Below the pieces are notes generated by a model. That model saw nothing but the letters and a program-made list of their open reading frames with translations, was not told where the DNA came from and made no database searches. The position numbers and the translations under genes are program-made. Below, piece after piece: positions 45,891 through 55,252 of a stretch of 64,000 nt of DNA (its first letter is position 1; every line of letters starts with the position of its first letter). The stretch lies in NCBI RefSeq assembly GCF_024349685.1, contig NZ_AP025944.1, positions 3,416,001 to 3,480,000 on the forward strand, written 5' to 3'. This stretch comes from Pseudomonas sp. LRP2-20. GTDB taxonomy: Bacteria; Pseudomonadota; Gammaproteobacteria; Pseudomonadales; Pseudomonadaceae.

Positions 45891-47273
45891 TCAGTCAGCC
45901 AGACGCCAGGTAGTCGCGCCCTTGCTGTCTTCCAGCACCACGCCCATGGCCGTGATTTGGTCACGGATACGGTCGGACTCAGCCCAGTTCTTGTCTGCAC
46001 GGGCCTGCAGGCGCGCCTGGATCAAGGCTTCCACTTCAGCCGCATCGACCTTGCCTTCGGCACCGGCACGCAGGAAGTCATCGGCCTCCAGCTGCAACAC
46101 ACCCAGCACATCACCCAGTTCACGCAGGCGACCAGCCAGGCCTGCCGCCGCATCGACATCGCTGTCACGCAGACGGTTGATCTCGCGCACCAGGTCGAAC
46201 AGCACGGCGCATGCCTCCGGGGTGCCGAAGTCGTCGTTCATGGCCTCGCTGAAGCGCTCGACGAACGCTTCGCCACCCTTGGCAGCCACCCGCGGCAGGC
46301 CGCGCAGGGCGTGGTAGAAGCGCTCCAGGGCACCCTTGGCATCGCGCAGGCTGTCTTCGGAGTAGTTGATGGCACTGCGGTAGTGGCTGGCCACCAGCAG
46401 GTAACGCACCACTTCCGGGTGGTACTTGTCGAGCACGTCGCGGATGGTGAAGAAGTTGTTCAACGACTTGGACATCTTCTCGCCATTGATACGGATCATG
46501 CCGCAGTGCATCCAGGCATTGGCGTACTGCTTGCCGGTGGCCGCCTCGCTCTGCGCGATCTCGTTCTCGTGGTGCGGGAACTCCAGGTCGCTGCCGCCAC
46601 CGTGGATGTCGAAGCTCTCGCCCAGGCAGCAGGTGGACATCACCGAGCACTCGATGTGCCAGCCCGGACGGCCCGGGCCCCACGGCGAATCCCAGTACGG
46701 CTCGCCCGGCTTGACGCCTTTCCACAAGACGAAGTCCAGTGGATCCTGCTTGGCCTCGTCGACCTCGATGCGGGCACCGATGCGCAGGTCTTCGATCTTC
46801 TTGCGCGAAAGCTTGCCGTAGCCGACGAACTTGCCGACCCGGTAGTACACGTCGCCGTTGCCGGGCGCGTAGGCGTAGCCCTTGTCGATCAGGGTCTGGA
46901 TCATCGCGTGCATGCCGGCGATATGGTCGGTGGCACGCGGCTCCAGGTCCGGCTTGAGGATGTTCAGACGGCGCTCGTCTTCATGCATCGCGTCGATCAT
47001 GCGCGCGGTCAGGGCGTCGAACGCCTCGCCGTTTTCGTTGGCGCGATTGATGATCTTGTCGTCGATGTCGGTGATGTTGCGCACATAGGTCAGCTCGTAG
47101 CCGCTTTTACGCAGCCAACGGGTTACCAGGTCGAACGCCACCATGCTGCGGCCGTGGCCAAGGTGGCAGTAGTCGTACACGGTCATGCCGCACACGTACA
47201 TGCGCACCTTGTTGCCATCCAGCGGCTTGAAGGCTTCCTTGGTCTTGCTCAGCGTGTTGTAGATGGTAAGCAC
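45891..47273 (-). CDS. cysS: Cysteinyl-tRNA synthetase
   Basis: 460 aa class I synthetase. The HIGH motif appears as HLGH (37-40) in [21 protein letters not shown] is at 266-270. The zinc ligands are C28, C209, H234 and E238 (HHENEIAQ). It follows glnS by 9 bp, so the two synthetases are co-transcribed. Confidence 0.98.
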   Translation of the reverse strand: MLTIYNTLSKTKEAFKPLDGNKVRMYVCGMTVYDYCHLGHGRSMVAFDLVTRWLRKSGYELTYVRNITDIDDKIINRANENGEAFDALTARMIDAMHEDERRLNILKPDLEPRATDHIAGMHAMIQTLIDKGYAYAPGNGDVYYRVGKFVGYGKLSRKKIEDLRIGARIEVDEAKQDPLDFVLWKGVKPGEPYWDSPWGPGRPGWHIECSVMSTCCLGESFDIHGGGSDLEFPHHENEIAQSEAATGKQYANAWMHCGMIRINGEKMSKSLNNFFTIRDVLDKYHPEVVRYLLVASHYRSAINYSEDSLRDAKGALERFYHALRGLPRVAAKGGEAFVERFSEAMNDDFGTPEACAVLFDLVREINRLRDSDVDAAAGLAGRLRELGDVLGVLQLEADDFLRAGAEGKVDAAEVEALIQARLQARADKNWAESDRIRDQITAMGVVLEDSKGATTWRLAD

Positions 47274-47282
47274 GGCGGTTCC

Positions 47283-48986
47283 TTAGCTGCCCCAGGAGTC
47301 ACGCAGGGTGACAGTGCGGTTGAACACCGGACGACCCGGCTGGCTGTCCTTCAGGTCGGCGCAGAAGTAACCTTCGCGCTCGAACTGGAAGCGGTCCTCA
47401 GGCTGTGCCTGGCCCAGCGACGGCTCGGCGCGGCAGCCCGTCAACACTTGCAGCGAATTCGGGTTGATGTTGTCGAGGAAGCTGCCGCCATCTTCGGTCT
47501 TCTCCGGATTGGCGGAACGGAACAGGCGGTCGTACAGGCGTACTTCGCACTCGACGCTGCCTTCGGCCGGTACCCAGTGGATCACACCCTTGACCTTGCG
47601 GCCTTCGGGGTTCTTGCCCAGGGTGTCCGGGTCGTAGGAGCAGCGCAGTTCGACGATATTGCCGTCGGCATCCTTGATCGCCTCGTCGGCGCGGATCACG
47701 TAGCTGCCGCGCAGGCGCACTTCACCGGCAGGCTCAAGGCGCTTGTAGCCCTTGGGCGGCTCTTCCATGAAGTCGTCGCGGTCGATGTACAGCTCGCGGG
47801 CGAACGGCAGCACGCGCACGCCCATGTCTTCCTTCGGGTGGCGTGGCAGTTCAAGCTGCTCGACCTGGCCTTGCGGATAGTTGGTGATGACCACCTTCAG
47901 CGGGCGCAGCACGCACATGGCGCGTGGCGCGGTGCGGTCGAGGTCGTCACGGATGCTGAACTCGAGCATCGACATGTCGACCACGCCGTCGGAACGGTTG
48001 GTGCCGATCATGTCGCAGAAGTTGCGGATCGACGCCGGGGTGTAGCCGCGGCGGCGGAAGCCCGACAGGGTCGACATGCGTGGATCGTCCCAGGCGCTGA
48101 CGTGCTGTTCGTCGACCAGCTGCTTGAGCTTGCGCTTGGAGGTGATGGTGTAGTTCAGGTTCAGGCGGCTGAACTCGTACTGGCGCGGGTGCGCCGGTAC
48201 CGGCAGGTTGTCGAGGAACCAGTCGTACAGCGGGCGGTGGCCTTCGAACTCGAGGGTGCAGATCGAGTGGGTGATGCCTTCGATGGCGTCCGATTGCCCG
48301 TGGGTGAAGTCGTAGTTCGGGTAGATGCACCACTTGTCACCGGTCTGGTGGTGGTGGGCATGGCGGATGCGGTACAGGATCGGGTCGCGCAGGTTCATGT
48401 TTGGCGAGGCCATGTCGATCTTGGCACGCAGCACGCGCTCGCCGTCCTTGAACTCGCCGGCCTTCATGCGTGCGAACAGGTCGAGGTTTTCCTCGACGCC
48501 GCGCTCGCGGAACGGGCTGTTCTTGCCAGGCTCGGTCAGGCTGCCGCGGTATTCCTTGGCCTGATCAGGGGTCAGGTCGCAGACATAGGCCTTGCCACGC
48601 TTGATCAGTTCAACGGCCCAGTCGTGCAGCTGGTCGAAGTAGTTGGAGGCATAGCGCACCTCGCCGGCCCAGTCGAAGCCCAGCCATTTGACGTCGCTCT
48701 GGATGGCGTCGATGTACTCCTGGTCTTCCTTGGCCGGGTTGGTGTCGTCGAAGCGCAGGTGGCAGACGCCGCCGAACTCCTTGGCCAGGCCGAAGTTGAC
48801 GCAGATCGACTTGGCGTGGCCGATATGCAGGTAGCCGTTGGGCTCCGGCGGGAAACGGGTGACGATGCTGCTGTGCTTGCCCGAGTCCAGGTCGGCCTGG
48901 ATGATCGGCCGCAGGAAGTTCGCAGGGACAGCGGGGGCGCCTTTGGCAGCGGCGTTGGGCGCGTTGTCGGCAGTGGGCTTGCTCAT
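47283..48986 (-). CDS. glnS: Glutaminyl-tRNA synthetase
   Basis: 567 aa. The class I HIGH motif is at 54-57 ([17 protein letters not shown]). ARFDDTNP-type binding appears as [15 protein letters not shown]. The KMSKS equivalent is in [11 protein letters not shown]. The chosen start [11 protein letters not shown] has AAGGATC upstream; the frame to 49061 adds non-family residues. It is divergent from ppiB with a 236-bp gap. First gene of glnS-cysS. Confidence 0.98.
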   Translation of the reverse strand: MSKPTADNAPNAAAKGAPAVPANFLRPIIQADLDSGKHSSIVTRFPPEPNGYLHIGHAKSICVNFGLAKEFGGVCHLRFDDTNPAKEDQEYIDAIQSDVKWLGFDWAGEVRYASNYFDQLHDWAVELIKRGKAYVCDLTPDQAKEYRGSLTEPGKNSPFRERGVEENLDLFARMKAGEFKDGERVLRAKIDMASPNMNLRDPILYRIRHAHHHQTGDKWCIYPNYDFTHGQSDAIEGITHSICTLEFEGHRPLYDWFLDNLPVPAHPRQYEFSRLNLNYTITSKRKLKQLVDEQHVSAWDDPRMSTLSGFRRRGYTPASIRNFCDMIGTNRSDGVVDMSMLEFSIRDDLDRTAPRAMCVLRPLKVVITNYPQGQVEQLELPRHPKEDMGVRVLPFARELYIDRDDFMEEPPKGYKRLEPAGEVRLRGSYVIRADEAIKDADGNIVELRCSYDPDTLGKNPEGRKVKGVIHWVPAEGSVECEVRLYDRLFRSANPEKTEDGGSFLDNINPNSLQVLTGCRAEPSLGQAQPEDRFQFEREGYFCADLKDSQPGRPVFNRTVTLRDSWGS

Positions 48987-49222
48987 AGGATCCTTGAATG
49001 CACGTGTCCGGCCTGGGTAGGCCGATTGAATCAAAGGGCCTATCATAGCCGAAGCAGTCAAGCTGCTGACAGCCGGGCACCGACAAACTGGCGCGATTTA
49101 TCGCGATCCGTGCAAAATGGTTGCTGTGCGCCATGTGTCGCGGTTGCCCGATCCTGCGTCAGGTGACTACACGCGTCCTGCGCAGCCAATTTCCCGTATG
49201 CCTTGAAAGAGCGAATTTCAGC

Positions 49223-49723
49223 ATGTCCAAAGTCAAACTGACCACCAACCACGGCGACATCGTTCTGCAACTGAACGCCGAAAAAGCGCCGCTGACCACC
49301 GAAAACTTCGTTCAGTACGTCAAGGATGGCCACTACAACGGCACCGTGTTCCACCGTGTGATCAAGGGCTTCATGATCCAGGGCGGCGGCTTCGAGCCAG
49401 GCATGAGCCAGAAGAAGACCCGCGCCAGCATCCAGAACGAAGCTGACAACGGCCTGAAGAACACCAAGTACAGCATTGCCATGGCCCGTACCATGGAGCC
49501 GCACTCCGCTTCGGCCCAGTTCTTCATCAACGCCTCCGACAACGACTTCCTCAACCACAGCGGCAAGAACGTGCAGGGCTGGGGCTACGCCGTGTTCGGC
49601 GAAGTGACCGAAGGCCGTGAGATCGTCGACGCGATCGAGAAAGTCGCCACCGGCTCCAAAGCGGGCCACCAGGACGTACCGAAAGACGACGTGATCATCG
49701 AGAAAGCCGAGATCATTGAGTGA
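49223..49723 (+). CDS. ppiB: Peptidyl-prolyl cis-trans isomerase B (cytoplasmic cyclophilin)
   Basis: 166 aa with no signal peptide. The cyclophilin core [19 protein letters not shown] contains the catalytic Arg, and SASAQFFIN and [11 protein letters not shown] follow. It speeds proline isomerisation in folding. The start at 49223 gives [17 protein letters not shown]; the upstream frame is not family-like. It overlaps lpxH by 4 bp (GTGA). Confidence 0.97.
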   Translation: MSKVKLTTNHGDIVLQLNAEKAPLTTENFVQYVKDGHYNGTVFHRVIKGFMIQGGGFEPGMSQKKTRASIQNEADNGLKNTKYSIAMARTMEPHSASAQFFINASDNDFLNHSGKNVQGWGYAVFGEVTEGREIVDAIEKVATGSKAGHQDVPKDDVIIEKAEIIE

Positions 49724-50442
49724 TCCTGCTGATCTCCGATCTGCATTTGCAAGAAGAACGCCCGGACATTACCCGGGCGTTTCTTGATCTGCTCGACGGC
49801 CGCGCCCGTCACGCCAAGGCGTTGTACATCCTCGGTGACTTTTTCGAAGCGTGGATCGGCGACGATGCCATGACCCCGTTCCAGCAGTCGATCTGCCAGG
49901 CCCTGCGCCAGCTCAGCGACAGCGGCACGGCGATCTACCTGATGCACGGCAACCGCGACTTCCTGATTGGCCAGGAATTCTGCACGGCTGCCGGCTGCAC
50001 GCTGCTGGCCGACCCGAGCGTGATCGAACTGGGCGGTGAGCAGGTATTGCTGATGCATGGCGACACCCTGTGCACCCGCGACCTGGCCTACATGAAGATG
50101 CGCCGCTATTTGCGCAACCCGGTGAGCCTGTGGATCCTCCGGCATCTGCCGCTGGCCACCCGGCAGAAACTGGCGCGCAAACTGCGCAGTGAAAGCCGTG
50201 AGCAGACGCGCATGAAGGCCACCGAGATCGTCGACGTCACGCCGGAGGAAGTGCCGAAGGTGATGGCAGCGCACGGTGTGCGCACGCTGGTGCATGGCCA
50301 TACCCACCGGCCGGCGATTCACAAGCTGGTGGTCGATGGCCAACCGGCACGGCGCATCGTGCTGGGGGATTGGGACCGGCGGGGCTGGACCTTGCAGGTC
50401 GATGGACAGGGCTTTGCCCTGGAACCGTTCGAGTTTTCCTGA
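49720..50442 (+). CDS. lpxH: UDP-2,3-diacylglucosamine diphosphatase
   Basis: 240 aa peripheral membrane phosphoesterase of the lipid A pathway; it makes lipid X from UDP-diacylglucosamine. The metal motifs are DLHL (D7, H9), [23 protein letters not shown] and HGHTHRP. The start is GTG 49720, overlapping the ppiB stop. A REP pair lies 17 bp after the stop. Confidence 0.97.
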   Translation: MILLISDLHLQEERPDITRAFLDLLDGRARHAKALYILGDFFEAWIGDDAMTPFQQSICQALRQLSDSGTAIYLMHGNRDFLIGQEFCTAAGCTLLADPSVIELGGEQVLLMHGDTLCTRDLAYMKMRRYLRNPVSLWILRHLPLATRQKLARKLRSESREQTRMKATEIVDVTPEEVPKVMAAHGVRTLVHGHTHRPAIHKLVVDGQPARRIVLGDWDRRGWTLQVDGQGFALEPFEFS

Positions 50443-50459
50443 CCGCTCAAGTCGCCCCC

Positions 50460-50546
50460 TTCGCGGGTCAAGCCCGCTTCCACAGAAATCGCACCGCCTG
50501 CAGCCTTGGCGGGGTTGCTGTGGGAGCGGGCTTGCCCCGCGAAGAG
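50460..50546. repeat. Inverted pair of REP elements
   Basis: A left unit (GCGGGTCAAGCCCGCTTCCA) and right unit (CTGTGGGAGCGGGCTTGCCC) face each other, about 32 bp apart, between convergent lpxH and pvdQ. The left unit has two changes from the consensus. Confidence 0.9.
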
Positions 50547-50565
50547 GCCGGAACAGGCTGGCGCC

Positions 50566-52878
50566 TCAAGGCCGGCTAGCCACCGCTCCTTTGTCCCGTT
50601 CACTGATTACATACTGCCGATACTCAGGGTCCGCCTTGATCTGTGCCTCGGTGAACGGCATCAGCGCCAGCTGTTTGGCGGCAAACGCCTTGGTCTGGTC
50701 ACTGAAATGCGCCGAACCGGCTTCGCTGGACTGCGAGAACGCCAGCAACCCACGCGCCTGTGGCCCCTGCTCCGTGAAGCTCACCAACTGCAGATAGCTG
50801 GTACCGCTGACCACCAGGCGCTTGCCCGGCCCGTGCGGCACGCTGAACATTGCGTTGTATACCCCCAACTGCTGCGGCCCACCCGGCACCGGCGTGCCAT
50901 CGGCAGCCTGCTGGATCTGCCCCCAACGGCTACCCTCCTCCACCCCAGCTTTGGCCACTTGCTGCAACGAGTTCAAGGCCGCTTCGCGCAACAGCTTGCG
51001 CACTTGCGCCTGCTCCACCGCCAAGCCACGCGGGGTGTGCTGTGGGTCTGCGGGGTCGAAGGCCACGCGCCAGCTTTGCGGGTGCTTGGCCATGGCCTCG
51101 ACCATGTTCTGGAAATGCACCAGGCCGACCCCACTGTTCAAATCGGCCTTGCCATTCCAGGCGGCGAAGCTGGCGCACACGGCCTGCAGGTCCGCCTCGG
51201 CCCCTTTGCACCATTGCAGCAGGTCGGGCAGCACCAGGCTGGCCAGGTACACGTCGTCATCCAGCACCATGCGCTGCAAGTCACCGACGCCCAGCTTGGC
51301 GTTGCCTTGCAGGCGCTCGAGGGCGAAACGCCCGCGCATGCCCAGCGGCTGGTCGCTGCGACTGATCAACGGCGAGAAGCCAGTCAACGGCTGGGCCGGG
51401 TTGGCCATCCAGGCCGGGTCGTTGGAATTCTGCACAAAGTCGTTGCGCTCCAGGCTTGGCAGCATCCGCGCCGGGAAGATACCCGGCTGTGCGGCTTGGC
51501 CATCGACCTTCCACTGGCAGGTGCTGCGCGACCCGTCCAGCACCACCAGCGGGCCCTGCGCCGCCGGGTTGCTGCATTCGCTCAGCAGTTGCTGATCGAC
51601 ATAAGGCACCACAGACTGGTTCAGGTACAGCGCCTTGCCTTCGGCATCGACAGCCAGCGTGTTGACCCATGGGATACCCTGCAGCTGCTCGATGGAGCCC
51701 TTCAGGGCATCCAGGCTGTCGGCACGGTTGATGCGGTACCACTGCTGCAATACTCGCGTGTTGTCCAGGTTGGCATCGCGCAGGCTATAGGCGGCCTGAG
51801 TGTCCCAGTCCAGTCGACCGGGCCACTGCACCACCGGTCCGAAACTGGAGCTGTAGACCTGGCGCTCGACCTGGCTGAGCGTGCCATCCGCAGCCTTGAC
51901 CGTGACGCTCAGCGTCTGCTTTGCCATGGGCACGGACTTGCCATCCTGCAGGTAGCGGGTCGGGTCCTTCGGGTCCAGCTGCAGGCGGTACAGGGTGAAG
52001 TGCTTCGAAGTATCCACCGTGTGGGTCCAGGCCAGGTGGCGGTTGAAACCGATGTTCACCACAGGCAGGCCGGGCAAGGCGGCCCCCATCACGTCCAGCT
52101 TGCCTGGGATGGTCAGCTGCATCTGGTAGAAACGCATCCCGCCCATCCACGGGAAGTGCGGGTTGGCCAGCAGCAGGCCACGGCCATTGGCCGAGCGCTG
52201 CGCCCCCACTGCCACGGCGTTGCTGCCACGCTCGGAGGCGAAGCGTTGCTGCTGGGCCAGTGCCACGTCAAAGCTCGGGGTTGCTTGCCGGGCTGCCAGC
52301 TTGGGAGGCTGCGCGCCCGCCAGCGCTTCGGCGAACTGGCCGACGCCGCCTTCAGCCAACAGGCGACGGGTCAGTTTGACCAGGTCCTGGCTGGTGATCG
52401 GGCGTACCCACTGGCCATCGCCACATTCCGCTGGCAGGCCCTGGCTGCGCCGCTCGGCCAGGGCGCGGTTGAAACCGCTGGCATACCCCTCCAGCAATGC
52501 ACGCACCTGCGCTGGCTGGGCCTGCATGAAGCCACTGACTGCCGTCGGCGTGTTGAGCCAGGTGAAGAACAGATCGCTGGCCAGGTTGCCGCGTTGTTCG
52601 AGGGTCACGCCCTGGGCGCCGAAATAGCGCGAGCGCTCACCATTGACCGTCAGCACTTCGTTGGCCAGCAGGCACAGGTTGTCCTGGGCATAGGCATAGC
52701 CAATGCCATACCCCAGGCCGCGCTCGTCCTTGGCGACGATGTGCGGCACAGCAAAACTGGTACGGCGGATCTGCGCACTGGCATCAGTGCTGGTTTCCTG
52801 CGCCTGCACGGCTACGCTGGAGGCGACCAGGGCAGCCGCCAGGCTGGCGCAGGTCAAAGGACGGGAAATTGGCAACAC
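50566..52878 (-). CDS. pvdQ: Penicillin-amidase-family acylase, PvdQ-like
   Basis: 770 aa Ntn-hydrolase with a signal peptide (about residues 1-27, ending VAVQAQ). The precursor is cut before the nucleophile serine of RGSNAVAVG (S219), giving alpha and beta chains; the beta chain has the usual FGPVVQWPG and GRFALERLQG. PvdQ removes the fatty acid from the pyoverdine precursor and can cleave long-chain acyl-homoserine lactones. GTG 52878 is favoured because GAGGA lies 6 nt upstream; GTG 52884 is too close to it. A PvdS-type promoter precedes it. An AHL-acylase role alone is the alternative reading. Confidence 0.85.
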   Translation of the reverse strand: MLPISRPLTCASLAAALVASSVAVQAQETSTDASAQIRRTSFAVPHIVAKDERGLGYGIGYAYAQDNLCLLANEVLTVNGERSRYFGAQGVTLEQRGNLASDLFFTWLNTPTAVSGFMQAQPAQVRALLEGYASGFNRALAERRSQGLPAECGDGQWVRPITSQDLVKLTRRLLAEGGVGQFAEALAGAQPPKLAARQATPSFDVALAQQQRFASERGSNAVAVGAQRSANGRGLLLANPHFPWMGGMRFYQMQLTIPGKLDVMGAALPGLPVVNIGFNRHLAWTHTVDTSKHFTLYRLQLDPKDPTRYLQDGKSVPMAKQTLSVTVKAADGTLSQVERQVYSSSFGPVVQWPGRLDWDTQAAYSLRDANLDNTRVLQQWYRINRADSLDALKGSIEQLQGIPWVNTLAVDAEGKALYLNQSVVPYVDQQLLSECSNPAAQGPLVVLDGSRSTCQWKVDGQAAQPGIFPARMLPSLERNDFVQNSNDPAWMANPAQPLTGFSPLISRSDQPLGMRGRFALERLQGNAKLGVGDLQRMVLDDDVYLASLVLPDLLQWCKGAEADLQAVCASFAAWNGKADLNSGVGLVHFQNMVEAMAKHPQSWRVAFDPADPQHTPRGLAVEQAQVRKLLREAALNSLQQVAKAGVEEGSRWGQIQQAADGTPVPGGPQQLGVYNAMFSVPHGPGKRLVVSGTSYLQLVSFTEQGPQARGLLAFSQSSEAGSAHFSDQTKAFAAKQLALMPFTEAQIKADPEYRQYVISERDKGAVASRP

Positions 52879-52914
52879 GGGCACTCCTCGGATTCAGGGG
52901 TCATTCCCGATCAG

Positions 52915-52938
52915 ACGAATGGCTGGATGAAAATTTTA
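52915..52938 (-). promoter_or_regulatory. PvdS-type (iron-starvation) promoter of pvdQ
   Basis: On the minus strand TAAAA is followed after exactly 16 bp by CGT, close to the TAAAT-N16/17-CGT box of the ECF sigma factor PvdS. RNA would start about 25-30 nt before pvdQ, which is a normal leader length. This fits pyoverdine-linked, iron-repressed expression of pvdQ. Confidence 0.55.
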
Positions 52939-53078
52939 CGCGCACTGGCGCCGCCAACCGTCTTTAGAAAACCGCCAAAAAACTTTTTTCAGGCAGATGC
53001 TGCAGATTTTCCGCTCTCATTCGTCCTAATCAGTGAGGCACCCATATTTCGGGACAGTCCACGAAAAGGAGCATTCAC

Positions 53079-53453
53079 ATGTACAACCCGCAACCCTCAT
53101 TGCAGGCCAGGTGCGCCCGAGGCAAGGCGGCCAACGGAGCGGCCGCCTGCGTGGAGGAGCGTACCGGCAACGAGCAGATTCGCGAGCTGCTGCGTAATTA
53201 CGGCCTGCGTACCAGCCTCATTCGCCTCAAGGTTATCGATGCGCTGTACAGCGCCGACCGCAGCGGGCGCAGCATTGGCGTACGCGGCGTGCATGCGCAA
53301 CTGGAACAGCTGGACATACCGTTGTCGTTCCTGAGCGTGCGCGAGGTGCTCAAACGGTTGTGCGCGGAGGGCGTGATCAGCCTCGGCAACGACAAGTGCT
53401 ACAGCCTCAAACCGGAAGCGCGCGCCGTGCTCGAGCAGCCCTTGCCGCGCTGA
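53079..53453 (+). CDS. Fur-like winged-helix protein without the metal-binding domain
   Basis: 124 aa. Residues 30-115 look like the Fur DNA-binding half: LLRNYGLRTSLIRLKVIDAL parallels the Fur LKKAGLKVT-PRLKILEVL helix, and VREVLKRLCAEGVISLGN parallels the wing region. It stops where the Fur dimerisation and His/Cys metal sites would begin, and the N-terminal 25 residues (two Cys, Arg-rich) are not Fur-like. So it may bind DNA without metal control. It is divergent from pvdQ. An AAAAGGAG ribosome site precedes the ATG. Confidence 0.65.
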   Translation: MYNPQPSLQARCARGKAANGAAACVEERTGNEQIRELLRNYGLRTSLIRLKVIDALYSADRSGRSIGVRGVHAQLEQLDIPLSFLSVREVLKRLCAEGVISLGNDKCYSLKPEARAVLEQPLPR

Positions 53454-53458
53454 CTGAA

Positions 53459-53480
53459 GGCCGGCCTGGCGTGGCCGGCC
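53459..53480. terminator. Perfect 8-bp stem-loop between convergent genes
   Basis: GGCCGGCC-TGGCGT-GGCCGGCC, a perfect 8-bp stem with a 6-nt loop and no T run. It sits 6 bp after the Fur-like stop and 4 bp before the stop of the small membrane protein, so it may protect or end both transcripts. Confidence 0.5.
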
Positions 53481-53484
53481 GGCG

Positions 53485-53673
53485 TCAGGGCTTGACCTTG
53501 CGCCGCAGAATCCCGTTGATCACGACTACAACCACGGCGATGGCAATGGCCAGCATCTGGAAGGTCTGTTCACTGATCGTGCCTTGCTTCTGCAGATGCG
53601 ACAGGCCCAGCATGAGGCCCAGCACCACCAGGATGATCAGAAGCGAGTATTTGAGGCGCTGCACGTGTGTCAT
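53485..53673 (-). CDS. Small two-helix membrane protein
   Basis: 62 aa from ATG 53673 (AAGGA at about 9-nt spacing); an upstream ATG at 53691 has no ribosome site. Helices are at about residues 10-27 (SLLIILVVLGLMLGL) and 39-56 (MLAIAIAVVVVVINGI), with a basic end RRKVKP. No function is recognised. Composition and ribosome site favour a real gene. Confidence 0.6.
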   Translation of the reverse strand: MTHVQRLKYSLLIILVVLGLMLGLSHLQKQGTISEQTFQMLAIAIAVVVVVINGILRRKVKP

Positions 53674-54251
53674 CGAAAAATCCTTCAACATCGGGGGTAT
53701 TTGCTCACAACGAGCGACATCAATGATACAACGCCGACGCCTCGCAGCGCTGTATTTCCTGCTTAACGTGGCCAGTCAGGACTGAAAGCATCGGGTTTCC
53801 CCAATCCATGCTGGAGGCACCCTGCGCTACGTCGCGCTGTTCATCATGCCACTCGCACCTTCCTCTGATGCCCTGGAAAACCACCAGGCTCGGCCCGAAC
53901 AACTGCTCAAGCTGCAGTCGGCTGGCTGACCGTGCAGGGAGCAGCCAGTGGCACCAACCGTGGCAAGGAGCCCGCGCTGCCGGCCACCTGCAAGCGTTGA
54001 ACAGTTATCCATGCAAATGGGGAGCCGGTACCTGCCCACTCGGTGGAAAGACCACCCTACGTGGAACCGGGCCTGCAAGGCAGCGCTGAGGTAACGTCCT
54101 ACATCACGCGACATAATTGCCTGCAAGCCATGCTCACCAAAGCTACAACCGCCAGCCCACTTGGCGCCTAGCGACAGCATTCGACGCTCACCGAGAATTC
54201 CACCATGCCAACGACAGGCATCGCGCCCCACCCACCGCGAGGAAGTCTCAT
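53674..54251. other. 578-bp gap without a recognisable gene
   Basis: Short open frames on both strands (for example minus 53827-54231) have no family features, odd composition and no ribosome sites. Base composition is more balanced and codon-position bias is weaker than in the neighbours. I see no REP unit, tRNA or clear inverted repeat. It looks like the left part of an accessory or decayed segment. Confidence 0.5.
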
Positions 54252-54632
54252 ATGGAACTGCCAGATCTCACCCCCATCGACATTGGCCAGTTACCGCATT
54301 CGTTGCAGGCCCTGATCGAATGCATCGGCCTTGAAAACGCCTACCAGCTGACCTGCGCCTACGGCGGCAGGCCCAAGTACATTCCCAAGCACCGAGAGCG
54401 CACAAAGCTTGCCGACGTACTCCCGGCGGACGCACTTGACGCCCTGATCAAGCGCTTTGCCGGCGTGGCGCTGGAGATTCCCAAGGCGGATCATTTCCTG
54501 CGGCAATTACGCAACCTGCAAATACAGAAAGAAAGCGCCGAAGGCTTGTCTCGCAGCCTGCTCGCTAACAAGTATGGGCTGAGCCTGCGACAGATTGGCA
54601 ACATTCGTCGCCAGGAACATGACGCTCGCTAG
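54252..54632 (+). CDS. Mor-like phage transcription activator
   Basis: 126 aa from ATG 54252, which has AGGAAG 7 nt upstream. The order is a helical N-terminal part (LPHSLQALIECIGLENAYQL), the Mor beta turn with YGGRPKYIPK, a helix IKRFAGVALEIPKADHFLRQ and a C-terminal HTH (SLLANKYGLSLRQIGNIRRQ). This matches the Mor/C family of Mu-like phages, which activate middle or late phage promoters. No phage structural gene is nearby, so it is either a leftover or a recruited regulator. Confidence 0.75.
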   Translation: MELPDLTPIDIGQLPHSLQALIECIGLENAYQLTCAYGGRPKYIPKHRERTKLADVLPADALDALIKRFAGVALEIPKADHFLRQLRNLQIQKESAEGLSRSLLANKYGLSLRQIGNIRRQEHDAR

Positions 54633-55252
54633 CTATTCGTGTAGCGCCTGACAATGACTGTGTCGAGACCAAGATCAACGCCAGGAAACAGACATTATTG
54701 ATAATGGTCTTGGCGGCTGCGTCACAGTTCGCCGCCAATGGATAAAATGATTGAATTACGCGCCAGGAGCCGCCCGAGGCGTTGATGAAAGTTATTGATC
54801 TGCTGGTAGGCGCGATTACTAAACCGGCGGTGGTCAAAGGTGACGAAGCACAGCGCAGCCTCGACAAGTTAGCCGACGCTGAGGTTCTGAAAGACCACAG
54901 TTCCACCAACGCGAACCATGCCAACAATGCCGCCATTGCCAACTCACCCGCACCTTGTGCGCTGTGCCATTACCCCCGTCGCCAGCGGCGGGGGCCCCAA
55001 CGGAAAACAACAACACTTGATCGCGCAGTATATGAACCTCTTCGACTCATTTTTTTCGGCTGCGATAATCCGGCGCTGGGTGCATCCATGAAGGCAAAGC
55101 GCAGATTCGCATGCAGTTCCAGGCATGCGAACCTCCTGAAGCACTAAACCGACTTATCGAGCAACACCAATATGATCGTTCCGGTACGCTCGCATCCCCC
55201 AATCTCGCAGCAGCAATGAATTCATCGAGGCCGCGCCCTTCTGCTGACAACC
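54633..55252. other. 620-bp gap without a recognisable gene, with hairpins
   Basis: Contents: a perfect 8-bp hairpin TTGGCGGC / GCCGCCAA (54710-54717 with 54731-54738), and a CCCCCG / CGGGGG hairpin near 54973-54994. One plus-strand frame from 54785 begins MKVIDLLVGAITKPAVVKG but soon loses protein-like character. It is AT-richer than its neighbours. It looks like decayed accessory DNA between the Mor-like gene and tamB. Confidence 0.5.

Noticed and set aside
45957..49166. 1069-codon open frame on the plus strand, antisense to cysS and glnS
   Set aside because: It is a shadow of two certain synthetase genes. Composition is rich in His, Val, Ala and Gln with no domain, and it is the mirror of high-GC third-position bias.
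50506..53334. 942-codon plus-strand frame antisense to pvdQ
   Set aside because: Overlaps a complete acylase gene, has no family motif and crosses REP DNA and the promoter region.
53827..54231. Minus-strand 134-codon frame
   Set aside because: Unusual Cys/Trp/Gly composition, no ribosome site and no family features.
54782..55147. Plus-strand frame beginning MKVIDLLVGAITKPAVVKG
   Set aside because: The first 50 codons look plausible, but the rest does not, ribosome-site support is poor and nothing is recognised. Kept only as a note in the gap entry.
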